This document shows positions 1 to 7,923 of a stretch of DNA of 64,000 nucleotides, in pieces. A program made the translations under genes and the position numbers. The first letter of the stretch is position 1. Every line of letters starts with the position of its first letter. Source of the DNA: Atherix ibis. Lineage: Eukaryota; Arthropoda; Insecta; Diptera; Athericidae. The stretch covers positions 31,070,500-31,134,499 of the forward strand of contig OY282607.1 in NCBI GenBank assembly GCA_958298945.1. The letters are read 5' to 3'. Below the pieces are notes generated by a model, which was not told the origin of the DNA, searched no databases, and saw only the letters and a program-made list of their open reading frames with translations.

Positions 1-133
1 GTATGTCTTACGCCACTTCTTTGCTGATGATTTTTTAAAATAAAACTAACTATATACAATTTCTTTAACAAAATAACCAGTTTTTTTTAATGGTATTCTG
101 TTGCTGCTTGTTAAAAAAATATTATAATTCCAG

Positions 134-246
134 TTCTTAGGCTTAATTCATTGGTTTATATAACCGGATTTTCAATGGAGCATGTGCCGAAAAGTTTAAC
201 GCCAAAGGGAAAAATTGATTCTGCACCTAAAAATTTCACTGTATGG
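134..246 (+). CDS. SUN-domain protein, penultimate coding exon (partial gene)
   Basis: This exon codes for 37 full residues from the middle of a SUN domain, the inner-nuclear-membrane half of the LINC complex that binds KASH peptides in the perinuclear space. It follows an acceptor CAG at 131-133 and ends at a GTAAGT donor at 247. The first two bases (TT) complete a codon begun in the previous exon. The reading runs LRLNSLVYITGFSMEHVPKS and then TPKGKIDSAPKNFTVW, matching the family pattern of a hydrophobic strand followed by the EHIPK-type motif and SAPKDF. The histidine of EHVP corresponds to the KASH-pocket histidine of human SUN2. A closer acceptor (TAG at 138-140) is possible, but it would lose residues that align well with the family. 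The window opens with GTATGT, so position 1 may be the start of the preceding intron. The rest of the gene lies upstream. Family assignment is confident; klaroid/SUN1-2 versus SPAG4-type is not resolved. Confidence 0.88.
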
Positions 247-403
247 GTAAGTTTGTTCACACCTTTTGTACTTTTTTCTCTTTGCATATTCGTATCAGAA
301 CTAGAATTTCATATACCATAAATTACATAATAATGTACAAACAAATATTATTGTTTTTTTTTGTAAATTTTTTTTATGTTGGGTTTTATTGAAAATATTC
401 TAG

Positions 404-619
404 GGCCTTCACAATGAAAATGATCCGGAACCAAAATTATTTGGTAATTATGAATATGTCGATAATAATGTTCCTTTGCAATATTTCGCCGTTCAAAATA
501 AGGACATTCATCAATCTTTTGATATTGTTGAACTTCGAATCGAATCAAATCATGGCAATACAGCGTATACTTGTCTGTACAGATTCCGAGTTCATGGATC
601 TCAAACAGAACTATCCTAA
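404..619 (+). CDS. SUN-domain protein, terminal coding exon
   Basis: This is the last coding exon, 71 residues and a TAA stop at 617-619. It joins the previous exon across a 157-bp intron (247-403, GTAAGT...TTCTAG) between codons, giving FTVW-GLHNENDPEP. It continues through a strand with GNYEYVD, then IVELRIESNHGN, and ends with the SUN signature YTCLYRFRVHG near the C-terminus. The two tyrosines and the cysteine of YTCLY match the KASH-pocket tyrosines and the intramolecular-disulfide cysteine of human SUN2. The spacing from the EHVP histidine to the first of these tyrosines is 76 residues, the usual family distance. After the HG the protein carries only SQTELS, a short tail as in other SUN proteins. 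The longer open frame starting at 414 is out of frame with this and is not real. AATAAA at 841-846 could serve as the poly(A) signal. Confidence 0.92.
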   Translation, partial: GLHNENDPEPKLFGNYEYVDNNVPLQYFAVQNKDIHQSFDIVELRIESNHGNTAYTCLYRFRVHGSQTELS

Positions 620-1229
620 AATAGGTTAAGTATTATCCCACTTTTTTTTAAAGAATATTTTATCTTTTAATTTTCGTGTCATGGTATTTGTTTTTCTATA
701 TTATTTTCTTAAAACAAAAACTAAGAACTAAACACAAATATGTATTTAAGTTTGGTGTGATTTTTTTTTTTTTATAAAATTGTATTTTGTTTGTGTATTT
801 TTTTTTAATGTGTTTTTAAAAGTGCCTTTCTGGTAAGAATAATAAAATTCAACTAAAATGAAAAAAAAATAACAATATTATAATATAAATTTATATAATA
901 CAAAAAGTATACATATATAGCTAATATTCACTTTTGTACAAATATAAAAAAAAACCTCGAAAATATGGTGTAAATTAATAATTTTTTTAAATTGTTTTCT
1001 TGCCAATATTGTACTTGCACAAACTGCCGAGATATATGTTATATGATAGAAATTAGGATTTTTAACTATTAATAAAATATTTATACAGATTTACTCATCT
1101 ATAATTAATTAGTTAGTTTTATTATTTACTGGCTGATACCTGGATTAGTAATACAAAGCAAACACATGTACAAAATAAATAGAAGACAATAATTATTTTT
1201 TTTCAATTAAATTAAATTTGAAAAATTTA
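620..1229. other. AT-rich 3' flank, no gene seen
   Basis: This is the probable 3' UTR and intergenic DNA of the SUN gene, with many A and T runs. I see no coding signal on either strand, no RNA gene and no clear repeat. The decayed Helitron begins just beyond it. Confidence 0.6.
841..846 (+). promoter_or_regulatory. Possible poly(A) signal of the SUN-domain gene
   Basis: A canonical AATAAA lies about 220 bp after the SUN stop codon. The DNA is so AT-rich that chance copies are common, and another occurs near 1070. Position and strand fit, nothing more. Confidence 0.3.
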
Positions 1230-1953
1230 TTAAAGTGCCCTGGGATATACAATATTTTTGGTCTTTCCGTCTTCTGCAAAAACAAATAAATTTTTCGATG
1301 CAACATATAATTGACCATGTGGAAATCATGAATTTTCCAGATTTTATCGACATATTTAAAGCGATTGTCCTTGAGAATGCCAAGCGAACGTGGAACTACA
1401 GTCGTTTGAAATAAAATGATATGTCGGTGCGAATGATGGTAATACGTGGAATCAACACATCTTCTCCTTTTGACTTGCCATTCAGAATTGTCGCTTCAAA
1501 GGCGATTGACATCCAATTTTTTGACAGCGAGCCTGGTTGCATTTGAAAAACGAGGTGGATTAATATTGCGCAAACGAATTATTAGTGCGCCGATTTTGAG
1601 TGATAATCTGTGCGGTGAGACACCAGAAAGATGATCGATTATACTCAATTGGATAATTTCAAATCTCGTCGCATTCATACCCGCTGTCAATCGATTTGTA
1701 GATGACAAACTCGCCCGCACTTTTTTAATGGGGTGCGTAGTTGATTGCGTTGACGTCGGGGCTTTGTACTGCCAAAATATCACGTTCGCAAAGCCGGTAA
1801 TTTTTGTAATTACCGGCTTTGTGGGAAAACTTTCTGAATTGATTGTTCGATCGATGGAACACTAACACAAAAATTCAATGGAAATGAAATATATTTTGTG
1901 TCGGAATCAACTGGTACTTTTCCATTACCAATGTCCAATATCTGTTTTGCAAC
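1230..1953 (-). pseudogene. Helitron helicase, C-terminal remnant (proximal part)
   Basis: Read on the minus strand in several frames, this matches the C-terminal part of a Helitron Rep-helicase (Pif1-like). In order from 1953 downward the recognisable pieces are AKQILDIGNGKVPVD, a FPLNFC segment, ERDILAVQSPDVNAINYA, SGVSPHRLSLKIGALI, LRNINPPRF, NATRLAVKKL, ATILNGKSKGEDVLIPR, FKRL followed by a stop, SQGQSL (the late helicase motif, with the residues just before it deleted), HGQLYVAS, and a final EDGKTKNIVYPRAL ending at a TAA at 1230-1232. Several frameshifts and in-frame stops show that it is dead. The longest surviving frame (1496-1783) is a conceptual ORF only. The Tigger element at 1956-4150 splits it from the piece at 4153-4270. 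A perfect 14-bp hairpin at 1789-1821 lies inside the coding remnant. Confidence 0.85.
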
Positions 1954-1955
1954 TA
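1954..1955. repeat. TA target-site duplication, left copy
   Basis: TA flanks the left end of the Tigger element and pairs with TA at 4151-4152. Tc1/mariner/pogo elements duplicate TA on insertion. Joining the host sequence with a single TA restores the Helitron helicase frame (NMRIYL-VAKQILDIGNG). Confidence 0.75.
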
Positions 1956-1990
1956 CGAGTTTCGGCATACGAGTTTAATTCGTTCCAGCC
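1956..1990 (+). repeat. Tigger left terminal inverted repeat (degenerate)
   Basis: It carries two ACGAG cores, at 1955-1959 and within CATACGAG at 1967-1974, and then TTTAATTCGTTCC, a typical Tigger end. It is imperfect relative to the right end. Confidence 0.6.
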
Positions 1991-2154
1991 CCCAAAATGT
2001 CACCCCAGTGATTTTTGTTACGTGTTTTTGAATAAGAAAAAATGTATTTATAAATGACAAATATTGTACAAAAACATAATAAAAGAGAATGTAAAGAAAT
2101 AAACTAGATTTATAAAGTGTTACTTTCGCTTAATTTTCGTCACTGCTTTTCTCT

Positions 2155-3063
2155 TCACTGGTCTTTGCCTTTTTCGCCACGTTTTCTCACTTTCACCTGT
2201 AGGCCGTTTAAAAAAAACATGTCCAAGGAGGTTTGTTTCTTCCTCCCTTTCAGAATGTTCCGGAAATGAGTTAGGCAAGTGTCATTAAATAGCTCCGATG
2301 CACGACCAGTTGCAACTTTTTCTGGGTGTTTCTTTTCCACGAACTGTGAAACTCTCTCCCACATTTCCAAGATCTTCTTTATCTCACTTGTAGAAATAAC
2401 CTCCACGTCCTCTGGCTCCTCGAAACCAATTTCTTTCAGAACCTCCGTATGCTGCTGTAACTGTAACTCTTGTATCTCCTCGGTCGTCAGTTCCTGGGTG
2501 TGCTCCTCGACGAGCTCGTTAACGTCCCTCTCATCCACCTCCAGACCCATGAATTTCCCCAGAGACACAATCTCCTCCTCTACTGACACACCGGGTTCGA
2601 ATTCTGCGAAGGTTCTTTCGGCTACAGCTTCAGGCCACAGCTTCTTCCATGCAGAGGTCAAGGTCCTCGTTGTAACACCCAGCCACGCCTGATCAATAAT
2701 TCTGAGGCAAATCACGATATTAAAGTGGTCCTTCCAGAACTCTCGAAGGGTGAGGTTTGTGTTCTCCGTAACCTCAAAGCAGCGCTGAAATAGAGGCTTG
2801 ATGTATAGCTTCTTAAAATTAGAAATCACTTGCCGATCCATGGGCTGCAGGATAGGAGTGGTGTTGGATGGTAGGTAGAGAACCTTTATAAACTTGATCT
2901 TTTCGAGGTTCGGTGGATGAGTAGGAGCATTGTCGAGGACGAGAAGGACTTGCACGGGTAAGTTGTTTTTCTGTAAATATTTCTTAACAGAAGGGCCAAA
3001 AACTAGGTTTACCCACTCCACAAAGAACTGCCTGGTGGCCCATGCCTTCGGGTTTGCCCTCTA
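2155..3063 (-). pseudogene. Tigger transposase, C-terminal part (DDE core and tail)
   Basis: This is the second half of the transposase, open on the minus strand from just after a TAG at 3061-3063 to a TGA at 2155-2157. The TAG stands where relatives have a tryptophan codon before RANPKAW, so it reads as a TGG-to-TAG nonsense change. After it come RANPKAWATRQFFVEWVN, VFGPSVKKYL, the second catalytic Asp in LLVLDNAPTHPP, and the third Asp in NTTPILQPMDRQVI. The two aspartates are 32 residues apart, as expected for the DD(D) core of pogo/Tigger. The tail (LREFWKDHFNIV, SAWKKLWPEAV, EEIVSLGKFMGLEVDE, then HFRNILKGRKKQTSLD) follows the TIGD1 type. The apparent ORF start at 3021 is a GTG inside VEWVN and not a true start. 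There is no further break up to its stop. Confidence 0.88.
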
Positions 3064-3097
3064 AACTTGCAGTTTTTCTTTTAAAATCTTATGTGAC

Positions 3098-3814
3098 TTA
3101 AATGCTCTGGGGTTTTCCGAATAGTATACGAGCAGAGGCCAGAGGCCTGATCTTGCAGTCGCCACTCGCATTGGCGCATAGTGCTAAAGTTAATCTATCT
3201 TTCATGGGTTTGTGGCCTGGCATCGTCTTCTCCTCTACCGTTATGTAAGTCCTATTCGGCATCCTTTTCCAAAAGAGCCCTGTCCCGTCACAGTTGAAGA
3301 CTTGCTGGGGGATATATCCTTTGGATTTTATCAGTTCCCAAAACGTTTTAAGGTAATCCTCAGCTGCCTTCACATCCGAACTTGCTGCCTCACCATGCCT
3401 GACGACGGAGTGAATGCCGGTCCTTTTCTTAAAGTTCTCAAACCAGCCCCGACTGGCTTTAAACGAGTCTTCCGATGCCTCGCCCGTGGAAGTTTGCGGG
3501 GTTTGCTTTAGCAAATCTCCGTAGATCGCTCGTGCCTTCTCGCAAATGATGGTCTGCGTCAAGGTATCTCCTTGAAGCTGCTTCTCTGTCACCCACACCA
3601 TCAGCAGTTTCTCCATATTTTCATGAAGGGAGATTCGGAGCTTGGAAATTATTGTAACGTCCTTAGCAGGCGTTACACCCTTTATCGATTCCTTCTGCTT
3701 AAGCACAGTACATATCATGGACGTACTGCGCTCATACTGCCTCGACAAGTCAATAACTCGCACACCTAGCTCATGTTTTTCTATAATTTCACGTTTTAAT
3801 TCAATACTCATCAT
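3098..3814 (-). pseudogene. Tigger transposase, N-terminal part (HTH plus first catalytic Asp)
   Basis: This 238-residue frame begins MMSIELKREIIEKHELGVRV. Residues 3-45 form a Psq/CENP-B-type helix-turn-helix (DLSRQYERSTSMICTVLKQK). Residues 65-140 form a second CENP-B/Tc5-type DNA-binding domain ending in GWFENFKKRTGIHSVVRHGE. The start of the DDE domain follows, with the first Asp at residue 176 in FNCDGTGLFWK. Relatives have Asp-Glu at that point, so the glutamate has become glycine. The correct frame is lost after CKIRPL, where a 7-bp tandem duplication (AGAGGCC at 3134-3140 and 3141-3147 on the + strand) shifts reading into a short false tail ending at 3098. The alternative frame gives LVYYSENPRAFKSHKI, the expected continuation. 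In-frame codons continue upstream of 3814 (VSGKFSAKKK), suggesting the original start was about 10 codons further out and has been lost. Confidence 0.9.
3134..3147. repeat. 7-bp tandem duplication disabling the Tigger transposase
   Basis: AGAGGCC occurs twice head to tail. Because 7 is not a multiple of 3, the extra copy shifts the transposase frame exactly where family similarity moves to another frame. Confidence 0.85.
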
Positions 3815-4042
3815 CTTTTTCTTAGCACTGAACTTTCCACTAACTTTCTTCAGGTTTTAAAAATAAATTAAGTACAACTGTAAATGTACAAAAGTCACAA
3901 AACGCGAGGACAACTTATCAAAGATGCTTTGACAGCGCGAGACTGATTCTCTGACCGCGGACGGGGGATTCACGCGGTAAAGCGTGACGCGCGGTTCGTA
4001 TGTGACTGTGTATGTGTGCTCGTGGACGACCCGCTATGCCGA

Positions 4043-4150
4043 TTGCTCGTATCTCAAATTTTGCTCGTATTTCAAAACAAAAAATCGCTCGCTCGACGGC
4101 TCGTATCTCAAAAAACTCGTACGTTGGGGCACTCGTATGTCAAGGTACCA
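4043..4150 (-). repeat. Tigger right end with iterated subterminal motif
   Basis: CTCGTATCTCAAA, CTCGTATTTCAAAA, CTCGTATCTCAAAA, CTCGTACGTT and CTCGTATGTCAA follow each other over about 100 bp, and the last leads into the terminal GGTACCA. On the minus strand these are TTGAGATACGAG-type units. Repeated end motifs are usual transposase-binding sites in this superfamily; binding here is inferred. Confidence 0.65.
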
Positions 4151-4152
4151 TA
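4151..4152. repeat. TA target-site duplication, right copy
   Basis: It pairs with TA at 1954-1955. The host sequence beyond it continues the Helitron helicase. Confidence 0.75.
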
Positions 4153-4270
4153 GATATATGCGCATATTGATGTTTTTGGAGTTCTTTTTTTGACGACAAT
4201 AAAAGGGCAATCCCATCTATTTAAAACTCAAGACTACTGCACATTAAACGCAGACGTTATAATGTCGCTC
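4153..4270 (-). pseudogene. Helitron helicase remnant (distal part, beyond the Tigger)
   Basis: This minus-strand continuation of the helicase lies on the far side of the Tigger insertion. The clearest piece is KNINMRIYL, the NMR motif that precedes the AKQ..DIGNG block in Helitron helicases. Further out, LSDIITSAFN resembles the segment normally found a short way before it. Stops and frameshifts lie between them. Joined across a single TA, the codons read NMRIYL then VAKQILDIGNG without a break, although the usual helicase has a few more residues in between, so a small in-frame deletion is likely. Similarity fades before about 4300 and I cannot follow the helicase further. Confidence 0.65.
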
Positions 4271-4374
4271 AATGTTTGTTTTTTGTTAACGGACCATCAG
4301 ATCTCGCTGGACGCTATTGCTTCTATCTGCTCAGGATGTTTGATTATCTGAAAGGGTGGGATAAGGGATAAGTA

Positions 4375-4497
4375 AATAAAGTCGCACAGAAAGTAAAGCG
4401 TGAGTAATTAGCATAAACCATGCCGCATGGGATTCGAACTCTCGGCCGCTTGGATCTAGTCCAGCACGCTATCGACTATGTTATCTGGCAATGTCGC
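4375..4497 (-). repeat. tRNA-derived SINE-like fragment
   Basis: On the minus strand GAGTTCGAATCCC (near 4429-4441) is a good RNA polymerase III B box. About 30 bp before it, CATAGTCGATAGCGTGCTGG (4461-4480 on the + strand) looks like an A box with the D-arm of a tRNA-like head. After the B box a non-tRNA body runs toward 4340. The head does not fold into a full tRNA with matched acceptor ends by eye. Target-site duplications were not identified, so both borders are approximate. Confidence 0.55.
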
Positions 4498-4499
4498 TA

Positions 4500-5460
4500 A
4501 ATAGGACATAATTAGTTTTTTTTTACATATATTAAAATGCGTAGAATATTTATACAATATATATAAAATAGATTTTTTTTTGCAAAAATGTATGTAGATC
4601 AACGATGAATGCAAATATGCTCAAACAAGTTTGTTTTTATATAACGTCATGAATAAAAAAAAATATTGTATGTTTCTCGTTCGTGCTGCCCAAAGCTTTA
4701 AATTGAATTAACAGAAAATATTTTGTAATTACCGTGCTACTTTAAATTAATTTCTCGCATCGTTAATAATTTTTTTTACAATATTAAATAAATCCAATCG
4801 CAAAGAAATTCGATTAAACGGTGAATTATTAGAAATAATTCAAATTAATTATTTATAAAATACAATGCCAGCGTCTGCTTCTTCATTCTAGAAGTGGTGT
4901 TAATTCGTATCTAAGTTGTTTTATGCAAACTTTTTACTTAAAACCCTTTGAATATCAACTTTTTTTTAAAAATAAATATAAAAAGAGCAGAGAATAGCAT
5001 AATTAAGAAATTCTAATACGTAAATATTATATCTATTACATGCTATTCACAAAAGTGCAATGTATTGTTATATCTTTCAACAACTAAAAAATGCAAATAA
5101 TAATACCTATTTTTAGATAATAAAATTACACGCACGTGATTTACCCTAATTAAATAAAAATAGATTGAAATTATTATTTTTGTAGATAATTTTTATGTTA
5201 TAAAGTCCTTACTATTAATTAAAATAAAATTTGATTTTTGAAATATAAAAAAAAATGTGTAAACTGCACACAGCAACGAAAATAAATAGAATAACAAGAA
5301 TTATGAGTAATATGAAAATGTATATTTGTACTCAAAATGTGCTTGTACAAATAAATGGCTTACTATTAATTTTTAAATTGATTAAGAGATCAAATAGTTT
5401 TAGTTTTTGTTGTATTTAAGTAAGTTTCCTTATTTTCGGATTGAGCTTTATTTTAATTAT
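4500..5460. other. AT-rich intergenic stretch, nothing recognised
   Basis: It is long A/T runs with scattered short ORFs no longer than expected by chance. I see no RNA gene, transposon end or tandem repeat. Confidence 0.6.
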
Positions 5461-5461
5461 A

Positions 5462-5690
5462 CGAGGTCTGTTCAAAAAGTATCGCGAATTTTGAATTTCC
5501 GCGGGTTACGTATATTCGATTTTCGATTCTTTTGTGGCGTTATGTTGGTACTCATGTCTCTCACTTATGCCGACAAGTTCGGCCATTTTGAATGTTCAGT
5601 TAATTTCTTACAGCTGCTTTGCTTGCACGTGTTTTGGCTCATCTTGGAGCATAGAAAAATAAATAATACGAAGCTTTCACAATAATTAAG
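5462..5690 (+). mobile_element. Mariner-like element, one end only
   Basis: A TA at 5460-5461 is followed by CGAGGTCTGTTCAAAAAGTA, a typical mariner terminal inverted repeat, and then by about 200 bp that is richer in G and C than its surroundings, as expected for the untranslated lead of a mariner. No transposase coding and no opposite inverted repeat are visible before the sequence returns to AT-rich DNA near 5690, so the element is 3'-truncated. The open frame at 5407-5685 crosses the element border and is not a gene. The inner border is approximate. Confidence 0.55.
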
Positions 5691-7371
5691 TCAAATTTCT
5701 TTATATTGTTTTCTAAAGTTCACAAAATTTCAAATATTTTCTGGGAATAAATCGTGTTTTTTTTCTAATTTTCTTATAAAATTTGTCTTGCATATTAACT
5801 TAATTTTATTTTTATTACAAAATTATGTTTCATTTTTTTTTCCTATTACACATTTTTAATTCCAAAATATAGACTTTATACTCATAATTTTTGTCAAATG
5901 TAGAAATATTATTCACAATATATACTATATTTATCTTTTCAAATGATAGATCTCCAAGAAAAAGCAAAATTTTCTATTAGAATTTTCAGGTAATTATAGT
6001 GATAACTTAATTATCATAAGTTTTTATAATAAGAAAGGAACAAGTTCAATTCAAAAAGATATCAAAGAGAAAATAGCACCCCATCTATCAGGCGTTTGAA
6101 TATTTTATTCTTGGTCACAAAATTCAAATTATCTACAATTTTTTTGTATTAATATCTCTTATATAATTAAAATTATACCTACATAGAATCTCTACTTAAA
6201 TTCTCCGTAAAAATGAACAATAATATTTAATTATCAGTTCTAATGAATTACTTACCATAACCATCAAAGTTTTCAATATTGTCCGATTTAAAAAAATATG
6301 TAATTTTTTTTTTTTAAATGAACAAAGAAATATGTTCTAATAAAAAAATAATTATAATTAAGTATAAACGATAAATATAAGGTAGATTGAACAATTACTT
6401 AATTCCTAAATAAAGTGTACAAAGAGTCTTTTAACTATTAATAATAAGTTCTACATAATTTTTATGATACTATAGAGGTTTTTTTTTCCTTAAAAAAATA
6501 AGTTCATAAGTATTGAAATTGTATACAAAAAAAAAGGATTTAATAATCTACAATGAGAAGACAAATATATTAATCGGCATATATGAAGGATGTATTATTT
6601 CCTTAATAATGTAGGATCAATTTATGTATTTTATTATAAGATAATTTATTGCACTGCTTTAAATCCACTTTAATATAGCGAATGCATGAAATTGAATGAG
6701 TTATAAAAAAAAATAAGAACGCCTTAAGTGCAAAGCAAAAATTTAATAAGAGTAAATTATTTTCTTTAAAGTAATCTTAAATATTTTTGTTACTGCAAAT
6801 TTATATAAAAAAAAAACATTAAATTAAGCTAAAATATTATTTAGAGTTAACTACTAATACTTATACTATAGTGTGAGTTTGACTAATCAAATATTTGGGA
6901 TTTTTTATTAAAGAAAATTTATAAATATTAATATTTAAATTTATTTTATATTTAAGATTGAAAAAGAAATTGCAAATAAATTTTTTTTTTTTGGATTTTA
7001 TGTTAAAGTCAATGTTACCAAAATAATAAAATAATTACAATAAATAAGTTTGCAAAAGAAAGTAAATAAATATTCTCCTAAACTAATTTTAGAATGTAAT
7101 ATATAAATACTTATAAATGTAGGTAATATTATAAGAATGTACATAGCATAATAACAAAAAAAGAAATTTTTTAATTTGATTTTTAAAAGTATATAATATA
7201 CAATATTATTCTTATTAGCATTCATTTTTTTTAAATATTTTATATTTTATTCAGGAAATAATTGTAACTAAAAATTGATTAAAATAATATATATCATTAA
7301 TAAATATATAATATAATAAAAATAATATAGTTTTGTTTTAATATATTTTATTTTGCTTTTGAATATCTTAC
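5690..7371. other. AT-rich intergenic stretch before the satellite
   Basis: It is low-complexity A/T-rich DNA. The minus-strand frame at 6998-7225 is made of hydrophobic AT-rich codons and shows no family resemblance, so I do not call it. No transposon ends or RNA genes are seen. Confidence 0.6.
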
Positions 7372-7471
7372 AATAATTTTTTTTATCTATTTTAATAGTT
7401 GGCGATTTTGTTTATTTTTTCTTTCGAAGGGGGAATCCTACCGATTTGACTAGACATTAGTATCTATAATT
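7372..7471 (+). repeat. First satellite monomer, left half (split by a Helitron)
   Basis: It matches the monomer from the T-run through GGCGATTTTG and GAATCCTACCGATTTGACTA to TATCTATAATT. It then stops where the Helitron starts; the other half resumes at 8023. It is the most diverged copy, with CTTTCGAAGGGGG for TTTCGAAGGG, as expected of an array edge. Confidence 0.9.
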
Positions 7472-7600
7472 TCCCTCTATTATATAAAAAAAGTTTTTTT
7501 TTCTAGTCTTTTATTATGATGTATGTATGATTTTTTGTTATTTCAATATGTGTGTTTTTTTTAAAAGTCATTTATATACATATGTAAGGATGTTATAGAC

Positions 7601-7810
7601 ATGTGTAGAAAAAAGTTAAATTTGAGTGAAGAGGAGATGAAAGAGCGTAAGCGTTCTTATGCGAGGAAGCGTGTTTATGCAAAAAATCGAGAAAAGGAGA
7701 TTAAAAATGTAATGAAAAATTATAACGAAAACAAACCTGAAAAGAGAAAAGCTGCTCGCGAATATTACCATGCAACTAAAGATGAAAAAAGGCCAAAAAG
7801 CAAAAATTGA
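7601..7810 (+). CDS. Small basic ORF in the Helitron, likely N-terminal remnant
   Basis: It is a 69-residue open frame from ATG to TGA with a strongly basic, helical composition. Repeated blocks of RKRVYAKNREKE, NYNENKPEKRKAAREYY and ATKDEKRPK recall the repeated R/K-Y-x-x-N/K segments found before the Rep domain in many Helitron proteins. Its orientation agrees with the TC-to-CTAG polarity. It stops after the basic region and no Rep (HUH) or helicase sequence follows, so I read it as the truncated start of a Helitron protein and not a working enzyme. Whether it is translated is unknown. It could instead be a captured fragment of a basic host protein. Confidence 0.5.
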   Translation: MCRKKLNLSEEEMKERKRSYARKRVYAKNREKEIKNVMKNYNENKPEKRKAAREYYHATKDEKRPKSKN

Positions 7811-7923
7811 TGTTAGGATTGTATGAACCGGTTTTATCGTTCAATTCACCGCATATTATTATGAAATATTTTAATAAAAATAAAATTATGTGTAAATTTA
7901 AATAAATAACAATAATGATGTTT

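Larger units (their letters stand above)
1956..4150 (-). mobile_element. Tigger (pogo/Tc1-mariner) DNA transposon, TIGD1-like, inactive
   Basis: This is a 2195-bp element flanked by TA on both sides. Its left end contains CGGCATACGAGTTTAATTCG and its right end, read inward on the minus strand, contains TGGTACCTTGACATACGAG. The two ends align imperfectly over about 20 bases, sharing CATACGAGT. The right subterminal region (4043-4145) repeats a CTCGTAT-TC type motif about five times. The element encodes one transposase on the minus strand, now split into two frames. It sits inside a Helitron helicase remnant and is therefore younger than that copy. The left terminus has lost the usual CAGTGG-type start, so its exact first base rests mainly on the TA and on the restored host frame. 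Confidence 0.88.

Noticed and set aside
348..548. 66-codon minus-strand ORF
   Set aside because: Antisense shadow of the SUN intron and exon; no recognisable motifs.
414..629. 71-codon + strand ORF
   Set aside because: It overlaps the SUN terminal exon in a different frame. The true frame (404-619) gives the SUN signature and this one has no family resemblance.
1446..1634. 62-codon + strand ORF
   Set aside because: Antisense of the Helitron helicase remnant.
1789..1821. Perfect 14-bp hairpin (CAAAGCCGGTAATT, loop TTTGT)
   Set aside because: It looked like a terminator or transposon end, but minus-strand reading through it gives GNYKNYRLCERD, a normal Helitron helicase segment, so it is most simply coding sequence that happens to be palindromic.
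2279..2692. 137-codon + strand ORF
   Set aside because: Serine-rich antisense shadow of the Tigger transposase C-terminal half.
3212..3860. Three + strand ORFs (3212-3511, 3572-3769, 3642-3860)
   Set aside because: All are antisense to the Tigger transposase N-terminal half and resemble nothing.
3984..4216. Overlapping ORFs on both strands
   Set aside because: They lie in the non-coding right end of the Tigger and are made of its repeated CTCGTAT motif.
4425..4497. Functional tRNA gene
   Set aside because: The B box is good, but I cannot form paired acceptor and anticodon arms; a SINE head fits better.
5407..5685. 92-codon + strand ORF
   Set aside because: It starts outside and runs into a mariner end; no protein similarity.
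6998..7225. 75-codon minus-strand hydrophobic ORF
   Set aside because: Composition is what A/T-rich DNA gives by chance (I, L, F, Y, K, N); no motif or context supports it.
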